A DNA stretch of 64,000 nucleotides from Lithobates sylvaticus. Its lineage: Eukaryota > Chordata > Amphibia > Anura > Ranidae. Shown in pieces: positions 56,422 through 64,000 of the stretch (positions are counted from its first letter, which is position 1; every line of letters begins with the position of its first letter). The stretch lies in NCBI GenBank assembly GCA_028564925.1, contig CM053029.1, positions 297,391,168-297,455,167 on the forward strand. Reading direction: 5' to 3'. Made by a program: the position numbers and the translations under genes. Below the pieces are notes generated by a model that saw only the letters and a program-made list of their open reading frames with translations, did not search any database and was not told where the DNA came from.

Positions 56422-57200
56422 GAGGCATTTTTGAATAAAAATATTTTTGAACCTGAACTAAGATTTCTTGCCATTTACTGCTTGTGTTTCTTGTAGGTGT
56501 GTTCTAGCTTATTTGTAGTTTTCTTTTTGGGCCTTTATCTTCAACAGTGGGAATGCACTTTCTTGGCGAGAGGAGGTTACAGTCTCTTCTTCCTAAAAAG
56601 AATCTTCTCATGTTGTGGGTCTGATACATAATATTTTTTCTAGGTAAGGTATGTAGTGCATAACTGACACCAAAAATACTCATTTTCATCACCATGACAG
56701 AAATGTGTGTATTCCTGAAAATGGCGTGATACGTGGTTTATTACAAAGCACTGTGGGTGTCATTTCCAAAAGACAAATCCACTATGCACTACAAGTGCCC
56801 TGCAAAAGTGCACCGGAAACTACACTTGCAGTGCAAAGTGGAATAGCCTTTAGTAAATAACACCCATTGCCACCAAATTCATTTACTTTTGACACTAATA
56901 ATGCTTTTGGGGTTTGAAATAAGGAAGCCAAACATTGTTTAGATGTTAAAATTTTACTTCAAACACATTCACAAGTGCCTTTCAAAAATGCTTTTGTAAA
57001 CTCAAAAGATATTTGGTCTTTAGCACATTCTTTACTAACATGGCGCATTTGTGTAAACCAGGCATGTAGCAAAACAAAACAGACTGAACATAGGAACTTA
57101 CAAAGTTCAACTTTGAAAAGTGAAGACAAGATCAGACATGACTATGTTGAAAGTGTGTTTGATCGTGCCTTCATCACATGTGGTGTCACCCCTGGAAAAG
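56422..57200. other. Non-coding part of Harbinger copy 2
   Basis: Transposase 3' region with an AATAAA at about 56433. Then an unassigned stretch in which 56700-56830 shows a weak foldback. Confidence 0.5.
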
Positions 57201-57460
57201 CTAAATTTCGAACATGCACACAATTTGGGGTTCTAAATTGGCATTTGAGGCAAGAACACATGCCTAGAATGTCCACATGTGCAATCTCCCATCATGGGGA
57301 TCAATGGACGTGTTTTGGGGGTGCAACCCCTTCACCTGAGCCACTTTAGTAGTTAGTAAAGTGGTTGCACCCACAAAACGTTGTCATTGATCAACCATGA
57401 TGAGCTAGCACATGTTGGCACACTGTGTGCATCTTCCAAATTTCGAAAAGTTGTGACTTT
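57200..57460. repeat. Large inverted repeat between convergent genes, copy 2
   Basis: Outer arms CTAAATTTCGAACATGCACAC and GTGTGCATCTTCCAAATTTCG. Inner arms include CCACATGTGC..CATCATGGGGATCAATG and CATTGATCAACCATGATG..GCACATGTTGG. Placement (between the SANT 3' end and transposase 3' end) and sequence elements match 19560-19785 of copy 1. Confidence 0.82.
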
Positions 57461-57506
57461 TTGGGGTTACACACCCACAAATGTGTGATAAGTCGTTTGT
57501 GTGGTT

Positions 57507-58826
57507 TCATATTTTCCCTAAAACATCAATGATGTTCTTCATTTTTTGTTGAACATCATTGATGTTTTTCTTGATATCATCTAGATCTCTATTGCACACC
57601 ATTATCTCCCCGCTGAGGACGTGTGCACTTTCACTAGTAAAATGCGATTCTTCTTCCACAACATCCACATCACCTAAAAAAAAAAAAGGGGGATTTTTAA
57701 GATGCAGGCATACATTCATTAGCTTACCTGTAGCTGTGGTCTCCGACACTCACCTGTTGTGGTGACAAGTTCTCCAACTTCTACAATCTCTCCTCCTCCT
57801 CCTCCTCCTCTGCTTCTGGTGTTGGTATTTCCCCTTCTTTGGGAGGTGTGGGGTTCCTGGTGTCCTCAGACGTCCCGAGTCTTCTCTCCCCTATGAGAAT
57901 GTACAAAATGAATACTTAGCACACCAATCTATGAGGGCAGAAATATGAAATATGAAACATTGCTTGGAAGTGACGTACAATAGTGGTTTGTGGCCAGGTT
58001 CAAAGGACAACAACATTAACGTAGTCACTTTGTAAAGGTGCAATACTTACTACCTTTTGGTGCAAGTTTGTCAGATGGAGACACCCCTATAGTATCCACT
58101 GGAGCACATGTGTGGGACAACATAATAAAAAGGGGGTTTGGGTGTCCCAGCACTATTGCTCTAGAGTCCAGATGTGTAAACAGCTACTGAGTCACCTCTC
58201 CTTTACATTGAAGAAATTTGCATTTCATTCTTTGAAAAATCTCTATAGACAACAAACTTCCTTTGACGAAAAACATGCCTGAAACAATGTAGTTCACTCC
58301 AACTTCACCAAACATCGTATTATAAGTGGCCGAACGATCGAGGTTGAGTATGATCGAATGGACACACGAACATGAAAGTGGCCATTTTCAAATGTACAAC
58401 ATTGAAAAACAAAGCACATGGAGCAGTATGCAAGCAAGAAAAAAAAAGATGAACACACGACAACTACTTACTTTTTTGAAGAACTTGCTTGATCTTTCTG
58501 TACTGATCGGGCTCCCTCAGTTTCAGGTCTGACCAGCGTTTCCTCAGTTGATCCTTGGATCGTTGTACCCCAAAATTATTGTGCAGCCTCCTCACAACTT
58601 TAGCCATGATCTTGGCCTTTCTGACATTTGGGTTGGGGTAAGGCCCATACTTCCCATCATAGTCGCTCCTCTTCAATATGTCCACCATCTCCAACATTTC
58701 TCTAAAAGACATATTTGACACCTTAAATTTTAGCCTCCGGGATCGGGACGTTTCTGCCTCTGGGTTTTTCTCGTCCTCCTCCTCGTTGCTGGAATATTTA
58801 GGGCGCACCTGCTGTGTCCCCACCAT
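57507..58826 (-). pseudogene. SANT/Myb-like protein gene, Harbinger copy 2 (one frame slip)
   Basis: Exons 58826-58472, 57890-57754 and 57673-57507 with GT..AG borders at the same points as copy 1. Exon 1 encodes the SANT-like domain (MSFREMLEMVDILKRSDYDG, RSKDQLRKRWSDLKLRE). Exon 3 encodes the coiled coil ending KMKNIIDVLGKI. Exon 2 is 137 bp against 138 in copy 1; the reading frame slips around a (GAG)n run (57795-57815) and hits a stop, so as read the product would be cut short. A sequencing slip in that run is also possible. Role inferred as for copy 1. Confidence 0.75.
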
Positions 58827-59135
58827 GTGCTCTCCCCACTGCGCCGTAAAGAGAAGGGGTGGGGAATAGACGAGAAAGATCATCAGGGGCGGGCGGAGTT
58901 TCACGCATGCGCACTGTATATAAAACGTCACACGCGTGTGTCGTAGCGACGATCTGTGAGCAGAGGGGAGAGAGAGCTGACGCACGAGACGATCGCTATA
59001 ACGAAGGTACAATTTGAACTTGGTACATCACTACCCTAGACAGCTTATACATTGAGGCTTATTTATGTAGAAGATTAGGAGAGTTTAGCCTGACATTATT
59101 TAGTGTTTTGTCTGGTGTTGTGTCTTGCAGAGAAT
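58827..59135. promoter_or_regulatory. Divergent promoter between SANT and MADF genes, copy 2
   Basis: TATATAAA at 58917-58924 on the plus strand, in the context GCGCACTGTATATAA, parallels the minus-strand TATA box of copy 1. A short 5' exon ending AACGAAG before GTACAA (about 59006) and an acceptor TTGCAG at 59125-59130 give the MADF gene a 5'-UTR intron, as in copy 1. Confidence 0.65.
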
Positions 59136-60328
59136 ATGGATGGCTTCAATGACGTCAGCTTCCTCCCCCTGTTCATTGATAAATTCAGGGAAATGTCCCT
59201 TTTGTGGCAGGCCAAGCACCCACTGTACAGCAACAAACAAAAGAGGCGGGCAGCGATGAAGAAACTGCTGGAATTTGTATTGCCGGTGATCCCCAAGGCA
59301 ACCATTGATAAGTTAAGAACCAAAATTGGCAGCCTGAGGAGTTCGTATTTCAGGGAGCGCAATAAGGTCCTGAAGTCCCAAGCACCTGGAGCTGCAGCAG
59401 ATGAGGTATATGTCCCCAGGCTGTGGTACTACGAGAGGCTCCAATTTCTCAAAGACCAGGCTGATGTCAGGGAGTCACTCTCGACTCTTCCTTCCACGTT
59501 TCCTTCCACGCATTCCACCCCTGATGAGGCTTTCGAGGACCAACCTGGGCCTTCCAGTCAGGAAGATGTGGAGGAGCCCAGCTTGAGCCAGGTATAGTAT
59601 TTTTCTACACTTTTTTTTTTGAAAAATGAATGATGTTCACTTCATTTAGGATCCCAAATTGCTTATTTTCTAAAGTGTTTTACATATCAACAGACAGTAG
59701 TGTTGGAGACATTTTGGGCAAGAATCTAAACTGCTGGGCTGAGAATTGTATGGTTTTCAATTTGTAAACATTTTGCAACAGTCAATAGCTGAAAATTGTG
59801 TGTGTTTGATGAACCAATAACTCAAACTATGTCCCTTTTTCATACACAGGAAGACCTCAGCCAGGAGGTGGCTGTGGAATGCGGGAGCCAGGAGGTGGCT
59901 GTGGAATGTGGCAGCCAGGAGGAGGCAGGGGTAAGTGGCAGCCAAGAGATAGACAGGCCTAGGAGCCTGACTCGATCCCAAGTCCCTCCCCTCCGCCTTC
60001 CCTACAAAAGGCCCAGAAAGGGGGGGGGGATGTGGGGGAGTCAGCGCTCTGGTTGATAAGGGAGGCTTCGGTGGCACTACATGCCACACCCACCTACGAA
60101 GAGGCCTTTACCGCCTTGGCTGCCACAAAGCTCAAAGAGATGGAGGCGGGGCAACGCAGCATGTGTGAGGAGGTCATCCTCAAGATACTGAATAAGGGGG
60201 TGGCTGGGGAAATGACCCCAGCAACACATGTTTGCGACAGTGACCATGCTCCTCCTCCTCCTTCTGCCACACCTCCAGCACCACAGCCACAGCCTGGAAG
60301 GAAGCGTGGAAGGAAGACCAGAGTGTGA
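59136..60328 (+). pseudogene. MADF/BESS-like protein gene, Harbinger copy 2 (one frame slip)
   Basis: Exon 1 59136-59591 encodes MDGFNDVSFLPLFIDKFREM and a MADF domain (LLWQAKHPLYSNKQKRR, DEVYVPRLWYYERLQFL). Exon 2 starts 59850 with a twice-repeated SQEVAVECG unit, a linker, then a BESS-like helix (YEEAFTALAATKLKEMEAG), a Pro/Ala stretch and a basic end GRKRGRKTRV. The two halves of exon 2 are in different frames, separated by an eight-or-more G run near 60018-60027, so a one-base slip (or a sequencing error) breaks it. Architecture and exon borders match copy 1, where the frame is open. Confidence 0.77.
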
Positions 60329-60784
60329 CGACCTGGATTCAGTCTGGTCTGAGAGAAGATGGAGCCTCTCGTATGACCACAGCCTGGGGACATAGATGGC
60401 ATCTGCTGCAGTTCCGGATGTTTTGGACTTCAGGACCAGATTGAACTCCCTTAAGATACGTACTCCTCAGGCCACCAATTTTTGAACATAAAAAAATGAT
60501 GTCTGCCTTGGGGGTCAAAGGCTTTGCAAATTTCCCCAGTTTCTCCATCGCTGCCTTCCTCTTTTGTTTGTTGCTGACACCTAATAAAGGTATTTTTGAT
60601 TTCAAGAAATCCTTGCCTATGTGTTTTACTTTTCAAAAAGGACAGTTTATTTGTGAGTAGGCAGGTACATTTCACAAATCATAAAGTCAAATTAACAAGG
60701 GGCACCAACAACAAACAACCTCCTAGTGAATTTAGCCAAACAATACAAATGATAATAATGGTGTTGGGATAAGTTGAGACACGC

Positions 60785-60825
<41 letters not shown>

Positions 60826-61353
60826 AAAGGAAATCTGGATTAAAAAAACAACCACTATAAAGGACAAATCAACAAATAAATAAATAAACCTTCTTAAGAT
60901 CTGACGAATAAAAAACATCTGGCCAAGAAATAAGGAAAAAGAATAAAGAAAGAAGTTTGTGAGAAGTCAGTGTGAATATGAGCAGCTAAAAAACGTCATT
61001 CTTCTTGCATTGTAAAGAAAAAGAGAATGCGCTGCATTAAACACATTTTAACATTGCAGCGTGACGAATGTGCTGTGTCGATTAGGAACGGTAGTTTTAC
61101 CTGACCGAGCGCTTCCGTCACAGAATTTCTTCTGAGCATGCGTGGCACTTTGTCCGTCGGACTAGGCTACACACGATCGGAATTTGCGTGATCGGACTTT
61201 GTTGTCGGAAAAATTGAGAGCAGGAGATAAAACTTTGTCCGTCGGAAAATCCGATGGAAAAAGTCCGATGGAGCCTACACACGGTCGGAATTTCCGACAA
61301 CATTGTCCGATAGGACATTTTCCGTCGGAAAATCCGACCGTGTGTACGGGGCA
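60329..61353. other. Right non-coding part and terminus of Harbinger copy 2
   Basis: On the minus strand, 60330-60610 carries a degenerate MADF-like piece (SNKQKRKAAMEKLGKF) with the same spacing as the exon 1 motif, an inverted partial duplication of the MADF gene. A C-run/A-run lies at 60787-60828. Subterminal TTCCGAC/GTCGGAA repeats fill 61140-61353. Confidence 0.65.
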
Positions 61354-61408
61354 CTACAAAGGGAAACTCAATGGATTTATAATTTAAAGGCAACCTCTTA
61401 TCCCGGTC

Positions 61409-61631
61409 TTAAAGTGGAAGTAAACCCCCCTATCGTTTTCTGCCAAGGAAGCTGCCATCTTTGCCTCTGTTTAATCTTCAACTGCCACAGTGCTGCACAT
61501 GTGATCCGTTATGACACCAGCCATTGGATGGTTTGACTGTTTGGTTGAGAGCACAGCCAATGTGCAGTTAGCATTCACGGCATGCCTTTTTTTTTTAGAC
61601 TGTTAAATCGATGGGTTTACTTCCGCTTTAA
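61409..61631. mobile_element. 223-bp TTAA-flanked MITE
   Basis: Starts TTAAAGTGGAAGTAAACCC and ends GGGTTTACTTCCGCTTTAA, near-perfect inverted ends that include the TTAA target. This fits piggyBac- or Kolobok-type insertion. No coding. Confidence 0.8.
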
Positions 61632-62049
61632 TGACAGTCTGAGTTTTAGACCCTTCTTATAAAATTACTATTCAATCCTTTGTGGAAGATTGATGTAAAA
61701 CTTATTCAACATATACAATTTTTTTTTTCTCTTTTCCAGATTTACATTTCTATACATGTGTAATATACTCTATATACCTAACAACAAACATAAATATTAT
61801 GTTTTGTTATATATTTCTTTTTGGATATGTATTTTTGTATTAAATGACATCGGGGCATGTTAGCACAATAAACACTGTATACCGTCTCAGATATTTTGGC
61901 GCATTGCACATGATGAGCATTTTTTTTAGACAGGAGGGATAATCCAATACAGATGGTTTATTTTATTTTTGTTTTATTTTTTATCTATATACATTTATGT
62001 GTGTATGCAGAAAAATATAACAAAAAAATGTATTAATTTTTTTCTTTCA
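61632..62049. other. Unassigned AT-rich stretch
   Basis: T-rich and TA-rich sequence without genes or clear repeat ends. Confidence 0.4.
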
Positions 62050-63190
62050 ATATATATATATTTTTTTCTATACCTTGCAGGACTTCCTGTTTTGCGGCAG
62101 ACCTCCGGTTTTGGCGTCCGTTTGGTGACGTCACAGCATTTATGCTATTTGCAGTGACGCACAGGGGGGTTCTCTTGGTCACTGCCTTATGATGTAATCA
62201 ATGGGAGACTATCTTCCTATTTGACGGTTTTTGTCGGGAATTTCGTGGCAGGAAATTTTTGGCCCCAATTTGGGCTTTAAATTGCCTCATTTTTGTTATC
62301 ACCAGTTGAAGAGTTGTTCACTTTCTCCCAGGGGATTTTCGTGATACCACCGTATACTTAGTAAGTTGCTCTATCCATACTTATGAGGTTTTCCTCTGTT
62401 TGATACTCATCTTGGAGGCTTACTTGAATCTTTGCTTTATTGTTACATTCTTATTTGTCTTATAGTTTGTTTGGGATGATGGTAGCTTGGATCTGGATCC
62501 ACCATATTGGATAAACAGTCAGGCTTCTATCTGTGGCTTTTTTTGTGACTCAAGGATCTCCTTTGATCTGTTCATCATGGTCCACGGCATATTCCACCTC
62601 CCATCTAATATCCCCTGTTCAATAAGGTTGTGATGATCAGCCCACAGGTATACTAACCTCACCTTTTTTTTTTTCTTCTTCTTACCACCTGACATTATAC
62701 GTTTGCCATATTGTTTGAGTAATCTAAACTTTGTTTTTTTACATTGAACTTTAGGTGGCCTCTATGTGTTTCGGCTGTATTGAGCTGTGTTGCCCCTGAG
62801 TTTTTCCGTATGTTTTTCTTTATTGGAAACCATTTTCTGTCTAATCACTGATTGCCTAATACGTATTTACGTGACCCTCTTGCAAGGTAACATTATATTC
62901 TTGATCTATGTGCATGTGTCATGATTTTCTGTCCCGGCTCTAACAGTGTTTTTTCGTTTTTATTATATGTTATGGTAATTTGTATGTTTTTATCTTTAGA
63001 TAGTGAGATCCTTCTTTTCTTTGCAACTACTGAACCCCAAATGTGTCCTGAAGAAGTGTACAACGAAACGCGTAGACGCATTAGGTTTCATATCATGTAT
63101 CGTTTCTTATCTGTATATGACATTTTTATTATTTCTTTCATGTCTCTGGTCTTTATACTATATGTATTTTTCAATAAATGTTAAAATTAT
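62050..63190 (+). mobile_element. Penelope-like tail / pLTR-like relic
   Basis: A plus-strand counterpart of the 520-3371 region. A GC-rich segment with a TGACGTCAC box (62126-62134) leads into a T-rich body. A hammerhead-like motif follows (63040-63090), then, about 100 nt later, AATAAATGTTAAAATTA (63172). No RT remains. Assignment to a Penelope-like element rests on the ribozyme-like motif and this order. Confidence 0.45.
63040..63090 (+). ncRNA. Hammerhead-ribozyme-like motif
   Basis: CTGAAGA (63048-63054), a short helix II region and GAAAC (from 63065), followed by a GCG-TAGA-CGC stem as helix III and an ATT that could hold the cleavage site. Helix II is poorly paired, so this copy may be degenerate. 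Confidence 0.45.
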
Positions 63191-64000
63191 TTTTTGTACT
63201 CCCAGTGTTTGTTGTGCCTTTAAAGTCCGACCACAGGTTCAAATATGTGGAGCCTCATGCTGAGGAGATTGTCAATGTGAGGAGCTGGTCAAATATATTG
63301 AGTGGATGAGGCTTTACTCTGTAGACCCTAGCACTGTACAGTGAATGCAATTACTAAAGCTGATGCTGCCAAAATCAGTGTGATGATTTCCTATCAAGCG
63401 CAATGCTTATTGACCTCTTTCTAACTTGAAGTCCAACAATCTATTGAGTTGCCTTTCAGGTTTTGTCGGGGGTTGTGTTTTGCTTCTACACACACAGTGC
63501 TGAAATTGTTTTATTGAAGCACAATATCTTTTTGGAGGTTTACTATATAAAGTATACTGACAAATCAAATCATGATATGGATAGGGGGAGACAATCTAAC
63601 AAAATATGTTGGCTGGGATAGAGCTTATACTTATATGTTTGTTACTGACACTGAGCCACGCTTAGGACTTTTTCCTATGTTCTCTTTAATTATTTGTTCA
63701 CTGCACTCTCCATAACATCAAGTTTGTTGGCAAGAAAGGACAGTAACATTGGAAGAATGCACATAATATTCAGCTTAAAGAGGTGTTAAATCCAAAAACA
63801 AAAAATAAATATATCGAAGCGTATCAATCCTTAATTGTGGTGGCTGCTTTGCTTTTCTTTTTTTAGTTTTTTTTGTGAGTAACATGTTCCTGTCTTAGGT
63901 TGGCTCCATTCTATGAAGGATCAATGGAGCCACCCTTGGATATCTGCATTGTCAGTCTGGGGAGAGGATAATGTTAGATGCACTAGCAAATGTAAATGGA
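63191..64000. other. Unassigned end of window
   Basis: No genes. A TTAA-started terminus (TTAAAGAGGTGTTAAATCC at 63775) may begin another TTAA-type MITE running off the window. Confidence 0.4.

Larger units (their letters stand above)
53769..61353 (+). mobile_element. PIF/Harbinger DNA transposon copy 2 (three genes)
   Basis: Ends TGCCCCGTACACACG and CGTGTGTACGGGGCA are perfect inverted termini, flanked by CTA (53766-53768 and 61354-61356). At 7,585 bp it carries transposase (plus), SANT/Myb-like (minus) and MADF/BESS-like (plus) genes, the same order and relative strands as copy 1. Subterminal CGTCGGAA/TTCCGACG repeats flank both ends. The transposase frame is open; the other two genes each have one frame slip in a simple-sequence run. 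The proteins are close to copy 1 but clearly diverged, so the copies are different subfamilies or old relatives. Confidence 0.92.

Overview
This window is vertebrate intergenic DNA built almost entirely from transposable elements. Spliced transposon genes with GT..AG introns, PIF/Harbinger, hAT, Ty3/Gypsy and Penelope-like elements, many MITEs and large minisatellites point to an amphibian, probably a ranid-type frog genome. The species is inferred; I see no host protein-coding exon, rRNA or tRNA.

Left part (1-6118): the end of a hAT-type repeat, then a minus-strand Penelope-like retroelement (reverse transcriptase and GIY-YIG endonuclease) with a hammerhead-ribozyme-like motif in its downstream region. 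A repeat-derived stretch follows, holding a 224-bp MITE.

Harbinger copy 1 (6122-23587) is a PIF/Harbinger DNA transposon with TTA target duplications. About 30 bp into its left terminus a young, whole-looking Ty3/Gypsy LTR element (6152-14435) has inserted. The Harbinger carries three spliced genes: a MADF/BESS-like protein (minus), a SANT/Myb-like coiled-coil protein (plus) and a HARBI1-type DDE transposase (minus). Each gene holds a different minisatellite in an intron.

Middle (23588-53765): single-family repeats and several hAT-type MITEs defined by 8-bp target duplications. An 11.6-kb hAT element (29643-41236) carries a decayed BED-finger transposase and three kinds of tandem array. Inside it lies a second hAT (32198-35721), and inside that a third (32532-33358). 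A 1.33-kb deletion derivative of the outer hAT family is at 51684-53013. A solo-LTR-like unit, foldback elements and low-complexity arrays fill the rest.

Harbinger copy 2 (53769-61353) is the same three-gene element in opposite orientation, with CTA target duplications, matching termini and an open transposase frame. Both copies keep the same gene order and strands, a head-to-head promoter between the SANT and MADF genes, and a large inverted repeat between the convergent 3' ends of the SANT and transposase genes. The window ends in a TTAA MITE and a second Penelope-like tail with a hammerhead-like motif.

The strongest candidate for a little-described system is the conserved three-gene Harbinger architecture. 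The best structural features are the triple-nested hAT and the recurrent hammerhead-like motifs.
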